Shown here piece after piece: positions 7,442 through 14,515 of a DNA stretch of 23,791 bases. Both the position numbers and the translations under genes were made by a program. The DNA comes from UBA10210 sp964408425. GTDB lineage: Archaea > Micrarchaeota > Micrarchaeia > Norongarragalinales > Norongarragalinaceae. Below the pieces are notes generated by a model, which saw nothing but the letters and a program-made list of their open reading frames with translations, did not search any database and was not told where the DNA came from. The DNA lies in contig CAYOZI010000015.1 in NCBI GenBank assembly GCA_964408425.1, positions 1 to 23,791 on the forward strand, written 5' to 3'. Positions within the stretch are counted from its first letter, which is position 1. Each line of letters begins with the position of its first letter.

Positions 7442-10400
7442 ATGCTTTCGAAAGGCTTTCCCGAAAAAACCTTCTGCCTGTTGGTAATAGCGCTTTTGTT
7501 CGTGGAACTGCTCACGCCGTTCGCCTACGCTGCCGGGGAAGAAGAAAAGAAAGTAGAATCCATAATCCAGTACCCGACTGGATTCGTCGGGAGCGAAGCT
7601 TGCACGACGAATCCCATAACCCCCCAGGAACGGCAGACGCTTTACGACAATACGATTGGAAAGCCGATAGAGCAATTGACCGACTTGCCGTTGGAAACGG
7701 CTTTGCAGGCTGCGCAAACTCCTGTTCAAAACCCCCTTTCTCCAGATGCTCCCCTGAATCCTTTCTTGGAATCCTCGGCAAACCCGTTGGACCAAAAAAT
7801 TTCATTGGCTTCTCTCGCGGCTTTGATGGGCGTTGAGAAAAAAGAATTGGTGGAAAAATACGTTGATGATTTCGACGAGGAAAAAGACGATGTGAACGAG
7901 GTTGCCGACAATACTTTCGTTTCTTTGGCTCAAGCGCAGGCGATCGCTAGAGACAAGGGTGGAACTGCGAAAGAAAGGGTTGACGATATTATCAGCAAAT
8001 ACTTTGGAATCGGCGGAAGCCAGACTTCCGCTTTGCCGACTCCTTCACCGGAGCCTTACGCCAATTTGAAAATCATCCTGCCCGGAAGCCCGGGAAGGGA
8101 GTTGACTTACAACCAACTTGCGGCAGCCCAAGCGTTGAATTCCGAGTCTTGCTTGTTGAACGGCGAAATCAAAGGAAAAGTCTCTTACTTGGCGTTGTTG
8201 AACGCCGATTTGACTTATGGAATTCCCAACGACGAAACCCTCTCTGGACAATACGTTTACGCTCCGAGCGGTAAAGTTGAAGGCGATCTGGTGGACCCCA
8301 GAAGCAACCAGTGGCTTGTAGGAAACACGATCCTGTCAATTCTTTCTCTTAATGGAGGCGCGAACATTCTCGTCCCCTCTTTCTACGAAGACTGGATTGC
8401 TTTTACGGGTGTCTGGACGCGTGCGGATGCTATAATCTCAGTTGCTACTAGCCTCGCGGCTAAATCGGCTGCTGACAACATAGCAAAAATTAAGACGGCC
8501 AAGACTGAGCTTAAGAACAGTCTTCTTTCCTCGCAAGCGGCAAGAGAAGAAGGAGAAATCAAAAGCCTCATCGCAAATGACATTTACGGTCCTATACAGA
8601 AACAGGGAGGAGGGCTGTTATACAGCACCAAAGACGGAAAAAAAGTGATCGTAAAATCCGTTTTTGATGTTGATGTTGTGACTGACAAAATAATAAAGGA
8701 TGTGACTGAAGAAACCACCGACTCGATACTAAAAACCACTGCAAAAACAACTGTGACTGCAGAAGGAAAAGAAATAACGACGACCGTTGTTGAACAAACT
8801 TTCAAATCGCCAGTTGCAGGCGCCGAGCCCGTGCTTGACCAGGTGGTTGTCAAGTCCACCTACGCTATCGAGAGAGGGCAAGCGGAACAGGTGGTAACTG
8901 AAACCATCCGTGAAGACGGAACGAAGATTTTGACAACAATAACCACGGAAACCCAAACCGTGGACGCCGCCCAAGTTTTGAAAATCACTCCTGAAGCTGG
9001 AGGCGCTGGGCTAGATGTTCCAATAGCTAGAGAGAATTCCGTGGACGGCGTGCTCAAACAACAAGGCCTTTCTCCGGTACGAGTTCCGAATACCGGCTAC
9101 GAGAATGAGATAGCGCAGGGAATGAAGATGGAAGCCAGTTGGAACAGGCTCAAAAGGCAAGTTCTCGGTCGCGTTAGCTATAACTTGATGATGGGCGGCG
9201 GATGGCTTGGTCCGGCCAGGCTCGCTTATGACATTGCAGACCGCAATCTTTTCTCCGCCTCTGGCTTCAACGACAACAAGTACTTGAAAGTTTTTGTGAA
9301 TAAAGCCGTCGCGCAAAAATTCAAGAGCGGAACCGATGTTTTCGGGATTGGCGGCGTGCAGGAGTTGATTGGAGAGTGGACTAACAGCGAGCTCACCACG
9401 CCTTCTAAAGCGTTTAAGGTGGGTTCGGTTTTTCTGGGAAACTTTCCGCAAGGAGGTTCGGAAGACAGGGAATCAAAAACCATCGTTTCCTCCTCGTCCG
9501 GATGGCAAATTACCACTTCTTGGAAGGGTTCTTCTAATGCGGTAAACTTTGAAGACGTTCGCTCTCCTGGCAGAGAATCGTTTACCAGCCTTCCGCTTGT
9601 TACGAACGAAATACTGCCCGAAGCAGTTGTAAACTCAAAACTCGGCGGCTCTGCCTACAACTTTCTTCTCACGCTAGGCCTTCCGTTTTTAGTCGCAAGA
9701 AACGTTTTCGGAGAAGCTGGAACCACTCTAGGCTTGGCGACGGCGCTAATCACCGCAGAGTACGTACTAAAGATAGACCAGGACTACGGCGCTGGCACGG
9801 AATGCGACAGGCAAACCGTTGGCGATTTTAAAAACCTTTACCGCACTGCACTAATCGGAGACTATATTTTGATTGGTCTTACCACTATCCTTCCAGCAGT
9901 GAACTTTGCAGCCTTTTGGTGGAAACAACTTGCTTTTGGAGCTAGGGTAGTGGGAGACGTTTCGGCTTGGACTAACCCGTTTTTGGCTTGGCAGTGGTAC
10001 GTTGGTAACAAAGCACAGATTTACGTTTCAAACTGCAAAGACCCGCAGTACAAGATTCTTTCCTACCAAAAGATTCCCGACCCTACCCTGAGGCAAAACC
10101 AAACCGCCTCGGAAAAAGCCACTGACCTGCTTCAAAACTTTGTCGATACCGCCAAAGGAGAAAACAAGGTTACGGACGAATTGGCCAAGTATACCGAAAT
10201 CCTGAACTTGAAAACCACGCTTACCAACCAGGAAGGATTCGTTTCGCCCTCGCATCTGTTCGCCATTCACATCGAAAAATCCGCTTGGATGGTGCCCAAA
10301 GGATTGTTTGATTCATTGAACGAAAGCGGATGCTTCCTGCAGGAAAACCACCCGACCAGCGACGGGGGCGTGATAAGCATTTCGAAAGGAGGTTTGAAGA

Positions 10401-11785
10401 AAGTAAACAAGGACGGGAGCGTCGCTTTCGATTTCAACTCGTTCTACTGGAAGCTTAGGGCAGCGAGCATTTTGAGAAGCCAAGAACTGGCGCGAATGAT
10501 TATTCCGAATACCGTCATTAGCGCCCCGTTGTCGGAAAAAACCTGCGGAATCACGCCCTTCATTTCCATCAACGCCGGAGGCAGGGGAACGGTTGTAGGC
10601 GATTGCGCTGGCGCGGTTTGCTTGAAAAGTGAGTTGAGAAAACTCGTTACAACCGCAAACTTCAACCCTTCAGACTTGAGTCAATTCATAGGAACGATTT
10701 CAAGCGTCGACACTAGTCTGGGAACAACGACGTTTTCAGGCAATTCCATTTCATTCACGCGCACTTCGATCGGAGAACAGGGCATAGAAACCAGGGCGCC
10801 TTCGCTCGAATACCTGGCTAGCCAAAGCGGGCTTGGAAAATCCACCGTAGGAACTTCGCTTGTTGTTTTGGGTAACGCGAGCGTCGTGTTGAACGGGCCT
10901 GCAGGCGATTTCACAGGAATGGACGTAGGGGAGTTGAAGACGATTATCGGCGACAAGGGGAAGATCGAGTACGACCCTTACGCGATGCAATTATACGTTT
11001 TCGTGTACGTTCTGGCTGACGGTCCGGCTCAAGGGATTAATAGCGTAACCGGCAGGACCGGAACCATTACCAACCCGACCGCCGGCGGAACGCCCATTGA
11101 CGTGATAAACCTGGACCTGAAGCCGAAAGCCGAATACGATTTGGACGAGTTGATCGAGGCTTTGAAGCAAATTCAAGCCGACAAGACGCCGGACGGGAAA
11201 ACAATTTCCCCCGGAGGATTCCAGGTTTTGGAAACGCCCGACAAGATAGTTTACCTGACTCCGGACGGGAAGCTCAAGATAATCGACAAGAAAACCGGGG
11301 AAGTGCAGACTTTCGACTTGCAGGGGAGCCCTAGACCGGGCGCCGACGGAAGCATAATCTTCCCGACAAACAAAGGAGACGTTACGATAACGCCCGGAGT
11401 CAACGACAAAGGACAGCCTATCATTAATATCGCAGGACCAGGCGGTTTGAGCAGCGAGGGAACTCTCGAAGCCGCGAAAGGGCCGGGCGGAATATTCACG
11501 TTCAATCCCTCTACTGGAGCCATTACTGTTTACAACGGCCAGGATTTGCCGATGGACCCGAGATTCTCCTCGCAAGGATTGGGTTTCGTGGGAAGCAACG
11601 GGGGAACGGTCGGAATACCGGCGGAAAACCCGTTCTCTCTGCCTCCGGCGCCCGGCGACGAGGGTTCGACTAAACGCACCAACCTTATCCTCCCAGCCTG
11701 GCCGGAACAGCCCATTTGGTTTGCGTTGATGTTCACCTTGGTTTTAGTTGGAGTAATAGCCGTGCGGACGACAAGATTCGAATAG
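7442..11785 (+). CDS. giant secreted/membrane protein of unknown function (1447 aa)
   Basis: The protein starts with a signal-peptide-like segment (1-30, hydrophobic core LLVIALLFVELLTPFAYA, cleavage probably after AYA) and ends with a single hydrophobic helix (about 1425-1442) and a short basic tail. Inside are a Thr/Val-rich segment (about 415-510) that looks beta-rich, hydrophobic stretches near 735-775 and 800-835 that may span the membrane, and a Gly/Pro-rich part (about 1230-1400) with strand-turn patterns such as YLTPDGKLKIIDKKTGE. Few cysteines are present. No family is recognised. The part coding for about residues 400-870 is more AT-rich than the ends. Its start has its own leaderless-type promoter shared with the divergent gene. 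Likely roles are a surface adhesin, a channel or scaffold of an export machine, or a cell-wall-interacting protein; none can be chosen from sequence alone. Confidence 0.85.
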   Translation: MLSKGFPEKTFCLLVIALLFVELLTPFAYAAGEEEKKVESIIQYPTGFVGSEACTTNPITPQERQTLYDNTIGKPIEQLTDLPLETALQAAQTPVQNPLSPDAPLNPFLESSANPLDQKISLASLAALMGVEKKELVEKYVDDFDEEKDDVNEVADNTFVSLAQAQAIARDKGGTAKERVDDIISKYFGIGGSQTSALPTPSPEPYANLKIILPGSPGRELTYNQLAAAQALNSESCLLNGEIKGKVSYLALLNADLTYGIPNDETLSGQYVYAPSGKVEGDLVDPRSNQWLVGNTILSILSLNGGANILVPSFYEDWIAFTGVWTRADAIISVATSLAAKSAADNIAKIKTAKTELKNSLLSSQAAREEGEIKSLIANDIYGPIQKQGGGLLYSTKDGKKVIVKSVFDVDVVTDKIIKDVTEETTDSILKTTAKTTVTAEGKEITTTVVEQTFKSPVAGAEPVLDQVVVKSTYAIERGQAEQVVTETIREDGTKILTTITTETQTVDAAQVLKITPEAGGAGLDVPIARENSVDGVLKQQGLSPVRVPNTGYENEIAQGMKMEASWNRLKRQVLGRVSYNLMMGGGWLGPARLAYDIADRNLFSASGFNDNKYLKVFVNKAVAQKFKSGTDVFGIGGVQELIGEWTNSELTTPSKAFKVGSVFLGNFPQGGSEDRESKTIVSSSSGWQITTSWKGSSNAVNFEDVRSPGRESFTSLPLVTNEILPEAVVNSKLGGSAYNFLLTLGLPFLVARNVFGEAGTTLGLATALITAEYVLKIDQDYGAGTECDRQTVGDFKNLYRTALIGDYILIGLTTILPAVNFAAFWWKQLAFGARVVGDVSAWTNPFLAWQWYVGNKAQIYVSNCKDPQYKILSYQKIPDPTLRQNQTASEKATDLLQNFVDTAKGENKVTDELAKYTEILNLKTTLTNQEGFVSPSHLFAIHIEKSAWMVPKGLFDSLNESGCFLQENHPTSDGGVISISKGGLKKVNKDGSVAFDFNSFYWKLRAASILRSQELARMIIPNTVISAPLSEKTCGITPFISINAGGRGTVVGDCAGAVCLKSELRKLVTTANFNPSDLSQFIGTISSVDTSLGTTTFSGNSISFTRTSIGEQGIETRAPSLEYLASQSGLGKSTVGTSLVVLGNASVVLNGPAGDFTGMDVGELKTIIGDKGKIEYDPYAMQLYVFVYVLADGPAQGINSVTGRTGTITNPTAGGTPIDVINLDLKPKAEYDLDELIEALKQIQADKTPDGKTISPGGFQVLETPDKIVYLTPDGKLKIIDKKTGEVQTFDLQGSPRPGADGSIIFPTNKGDVTITPGVNDKGQPIINIAGPGGLSSEGTLEAAKGPGGIFTFNPSTGAITVYNGQDLPMDPRFSSQGLGFVGSNGGTVGIPAENPFSLPPAPGDEGSTKRTNLILPAWPEQPIWFALMFTLVLVGVIAVRTTRFE

Positions 11786-11787
11786 CG

Positions 11788-11796
11788 TTTTTTTAA
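11788..11796 (+). promoter_or_regulatory. TATA-like box for tRNA-Thr(UGU)
   Basis: A T-rich box (tttttttaa) lies 28-36 nt before the tRNA 5' end and directly follows the stop codon of the giant gene. The T run could also serve as terminator of that gene. Confidence 0.45.
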
Positions 11797-11823
11797 TTCC
11801 CTTCACTCCATATTAATTTCAAC

Positions 11824-11895
11824 GCCTCGGTAGCTCAGTGGTAGAGCGCCTGTCTTGTAAACAGGAGGTCGGGAGTCCAACTCTCCCCCGGGGCT
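11824..11895 (+). tRNA. tRNA-Thr (anticodon UGU)
   Basis: A full cloverleaf can be drawn. The acceptor stem is GCCTCGG with CCGGGGC (one U-G pair), the D arm GCTC/GAGC, and the anticodon stem CCTGT/ACAGG with loop CTTGTAA (anticodon TGT). The T stem is GGGAG/CTCCC. The discriminator base is T, as is usual for archaeal tRNA-Thr, and CCA is not encoded. The T loop reads TCCAACT, so position 55 is C rather than the nearly universal T (pseudouridine). No intron is present. Confidence 0.95.
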
Positions 11896-11900
11896 TTTTT
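11895..11900 (+). terminator. T-run at the 3' end of tRNA-Thr(UGU)
   Basis: Six T residues begin at the discriminator base. Archaeal RNA polymerase often stops at such runs. An ORF with a ribosome binding site starts only 19 nt further, so read-through is also possible. Confidence 0.35.
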
Positions 11901-11918
11901 CAAAAAAGGTGTTGTTGA

Positions 11919-12074
11919 ATGAAACGTACTCGCAAAGAAATTAATCGTAAAAAGCTACTTGAAGTTTTTGACAAAATAGGTTCTAAAAGTACGCTTACCC
12001 TGAAAGATGTTTTGGAACTGAGTGAAAAAATAAAGAAAGGAATTGCTAGGCGGCATGGCTTGGTGAGGAAATGA
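11919..12074 (+). CDS. 51-residue basic protein, unknown
   Basis: A short ORF starting MKRTRKEINRKKLLEVFDKI. It has a good GGTG ribosome binding site at 11908-11911, 7 nt before the ATG, and its stop overlaps the start of the TrmI-like gene (ATGA, 4 nt), so the two are translationally coupled. The product is rich in Lys and Arg and probably two helices (about 5-20 and 28-44), ending in IARRHGLVRK. It follows tRNA-Thr by 23 nt and is more AT-rich than neighbouring genes. No family is recognised. It could be a small RNA-binding partner of the methyltransferase. A similarity of its helix pattern to small antitoxins was considered but no toxin gene is adjacent. Confidence 0.6.
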   Translation: MKRTRKEINRKKLLEVFDKIGSKSTLTLKDVLELSEKIKKGIARRHGLVRK

Positions 12075-12649
12075 TTCCTGCTTTCGAATGGAGAAAAAAA
12101 TTCAAGAGAGGCCCCCAAGTCATCCTTCCCAAAGACGCGGGATTGATTCTCGGATATTCGGGAATAGGGAACGGGGATAAGGTTGCGGAGGTAGGAAGCG
12201 GAAGCGGGTGGCTCACCGTTTTTCTGGCGAATGCGGTGGGAGAGAAAGGGAAAGTCTATTCCTACGAGCGGCGCGAAGAGTTTTTGGAACTCGCGAAGAA
12301 AAACGTCGTCAAAGCAGGATTGGAAAAGCAAGTGGAATTCAAGCTGAAAGATGCAATCGAAGGGTTTGAGGAAAAAGAGCTCGATTGCATAATTTTGGAT
12401 TGCGGGGATTCGCAATTGCTCTTGAAAAATTCTTTTTCGGCATTGAGGAAAAGCGGGTTGTGCATCGGTTTCCTCCCGAACGTCGAGCAATTGAGTTCTT
12501 TCGTGAAAGAAGGGGAAACGCAAGGTTTCGAACAGTGGCTTTGCCTGGAAAGCATCGTGCGCGAGTGGATGGTTAGGGAAAAGGGCACCCGCCCGAAGAA
12601 CGTGGGGCTCGTGCATACGGCTTTCGTCGCGTTTTTGAAAAAACCGTGA
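12071..12649 (+). CDS. TrmI-like tRNA (adenine-N1) methyltransferase, short form
   Basis: The 192-residue product matches the catalytic half of archaeal TrmI, which methylates N1 of A57/A58 in the tRNA T loop using S-adenosylmethionine. Visible signatures are RGPQVILPKDAGLIL near the N-terminus (about 13-27), the SAM motif VAEVGSGSG (about 38-46), YSYERREEFLELA (about 62-74) and a C-terminal RPKNVGLVHTAFVAF. Archaeal TrmI is usually about 250 residues with an N-terminal beta-barrel domain; here the protein begins at the catalytic domain. The motif after strand 4, usually DLPxP, reads LDCGD. The Asp is kept but the Pro residues are lost, so activity or target may differ. It is coupled by 4-nt overlaps to the genes on both sides. 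Confidence 0.8.
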   Translation: MIPAFEWRKKFKRGPQVILPKDAGLILGYSGIGNGDKVAEVGSGSGWLTVFLANAVGEKGKVYSYERREEFLELAKKNVVKAGLEKQVEFKLKDAIEGFEEKELDCIILDCGDSQLLLKNSFSALRKSGLCIGFLPNVEQLSSFVKEGETQGFEQWLCLESIVREWMVREKGTRPKNVGLVHTAFVAFLKKP

Positions 12650-14487
12650 AAAACGAAAGTAAAAAAAGCCCCCTTTCGATTATTCTACTCGTGAACAAAA
12701 CTTTTCCGGCGTTTGCGGCAACAGCCCTGTTTCTCGCAGTCTTGCTATCCGCAACCGTCTTCTCCCAAACGGGATTTCCAGACCCCGTATTGTCCACCAA
12801 GACCGACCAGGTTTTAATCGTCCAAGGGCAGTCGCGAAGCGCTTTCATTCCGGAACCTCTCGGAGAAGACAAGTCGGACGGCTTTGACGCTTTCAGAAAC
12901 GGGTGGGGCGGGCAGTCCGGCGATGGCAACCTGCAGTACGTTCCACCGGGCGTTTACTTGTGGCCCGTGAAAGGCGCTTACTCGATTACTTCAGATTACG
13001 GCGATTGCCGCGACGGTTGTTCGAGGCTTCACGACGGTTTCGACATTGCCGCAAAAACCGGAACGCCCGTAGTAGCCATTGCAGACGCAGTAATCTCGAA
13101 AATATCCGCAAACCCGTCAGGAAACTGCGGAATCCAAGTCAGTTACACCACCCTAAACGACAATCTTTACGTTACGAACTGCCACTTGAGTTCGGTGGCT
13201 TCCTCGCTTAAAGTGGGCCAGAAAGTCAGAGTATGCGAGGTTATCGGGGCGGTTGGAAACACCGGAACGAGTTCCGGCCCCCACCTTCACTTTCAACTCA
13301 GGCCTGCCGACGAGCCCCACCAGCACTCCAGCTACTACAACCCGGTGAAAGCGCCGATTTCCCTGAGGAAAGGGCTAAATTGCGATAACCTGCAAAAACA
13401 ATCGTTGTCGTCCTACTCCGGAGCGTCCCTCCGCGGCAAAAGGATTTTCATCGACCCCGGGCACACGTTGGGCGCGGATCCAGGGGCTGTTTCCGGAAGC
13501 GTGTTGGAAGCGGACTTGAACTTGAAAGTTGCAATGAAATTGTCTTCCTTTTTGAAAAACGCCGGTGCCGAAGTCGCGATGACTTACTCTTCCGGGCAAA
13601 GTTCCAAAATAGGCCCTTCAACGCGTTCAAACCTCGCGGACAAGTTCGGCGCCGACTTCCTGGTTTCAATACACCACGATTGCGACGGGTGCTCGGCTTC
13701 AAGCCTCGTTTACGTTCCGGAAAAAGGCTGTTCGGAAAACCGCTGCATCTACAGCGAGAGGCTTGCATCATCGATAGTAACGCAACTGAAGCCTTTGGTC
13801 GGAGCGACCACGGGAGTAACCCCAGAATCCGCCTCCAGATTCCCGACGCTGGGCGTCCTTCACCCCAACTCTCCGGCAGTTCTGGTGGAAGTAACGAGCG
13901 TCAGCGACCCTCGCGCGGTTGACGCCGGATTCCAGCAAAAAGCGGCTCAAGCGATTTTCAACGGGATTGCGGGTTACTTCGGAGCGTCCGGTTCCGCCGG
14001 CTCGGGATACTCTCCGGGCTCGCAGTCCGCAAGCGGCGCCTTCAAAGCCAACCGCGAAAAAATTTATGCGACAGTTTTTTGCGGCGATGACGAGCACGGA
14101 GGTTTAGCTTCGGGCAATGGACGGAATTGCGACAACACCCGCCATTTGAAATACGTCGCTTTGCCGGACAGAAGCGCGTTGGGAAAAACCGTGAGAGTCT
14201 GCGCAAGCAAATCGGAAAGCTGCTCTTCAAAAGGAAACGTCTGCTTCGACGTTCCCATGTGGGATACCGGGCCGTGGTGCACGGACGATAGTTCTTACGT
14301 ATTCGGCTCTTCAAGGCCCTTGGCTGAGGAAAGTTATTCCTCTAAAACAGGCCTTCCCCAAAGCTTGTGCCCCAACTCCAGAGCCGGAAACCCTGCCGGA
14401 ATAGACTTTAGCCCCGCGTTGCTAACAGCCTTCCATCAAGCTTGCGGTTACGTGCCGCGCTATTTCGACTGGGCTTTCACAGGATGA
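12646..14487 (+). CDS. secreted murein hydrolase: M23 peptidase + amidase_3 + C-terminal barrel-like domain
   Basis: The product has 613 residues and a GTG start that overlaps the TrmI stop by 4 nt; an in-frame GTG at 12691 would give a shorter signal peptide. A signal peptide ends near residue 43 (SATVFSQ). An M23/LytM domain (about 105-225) shows H129xxxD133, H180 and H213-L-H215, the full zinc and catalytic set, so it should cut peptide crosslinks of peptidoglycan. An amidase_3 domain (about 262-445) has H273 in DPGH, E288, H343 in SIHHD and E415 in LVEV. These are the zinc ligands and catalytic Glu of N-acetylmuramoyl-L-alanine amidases. The Cys-rich C-terminus (about 470-613) contains MWDTGPW and AGIDFSPALL, resembling the double-psi barrel of RlpA-like proteins. 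The gene is followed after 28 nt by an SLT protein. The substrate is foreign to most archaea. Confidence 0.88.
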   Translation: MKNESKKSPLSIILLVNKTFPAFAATALFLAVLLSATVFSQTGFPDPVLSTKTDQVLIVQGQSRSAFIPEPLGEDKSDGFDAFRNGWGGQSGDGNLQYVPPGVYLWPVKGAYSITSDYGDCRDGCSRLHDGFDIAAKTGTPVVAIADAVISKISANPSGNCGIQVSYTTLNDNLYVTNCHLSSVASSLKVGQKVRVCEVIGAVGNTGTSSGPHLHFQLRPADEPHQHSSYYNPVKAPISLRKGLNCDNLQKQSLSSYSGASLRGKRIFIDPGHTLGADPGAVSGSVLEADLNLKVAMKLSSFLKNAGAEVAMTYSSGQSSKIGPSTRSNLADKFGADFLVSIHHDCDGCSASSLVYVPEKGCSENRCIYSERLASSIVTQLKPLVGATTGVTPESASRFPTLGVLHPNSPAVLVEVTSVSDPRAVDAGFQQKAAQAIFNGIAGYFGASGSAGSGYSPGSQSASGAFKANREKIYATVFCGDDEHGGLASGNGRNCDNTRHLKYVALPDRSALGKTVRVCASKSESCSSKGNVCFDVPMWDTGPWCTDDSSYVFGSSRPLAEESYSSKTGLPQSLCPNSRAGNPAGIDFSPALLTAFHQACGYVPRYFDWAFTG

Positions 14488-14515
14488 ACGCTTGTACGTA
14501 ATGGGTTGAAACAAC

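Noticed and set aside
11919..12074. Antitoxin of a VapBC or RelBE pair
   Set aside because: The helix pattern is only vaguely like small antitoxins, and the coupled neighbour is a methyltransferase, not a PIN or RelE toxin.
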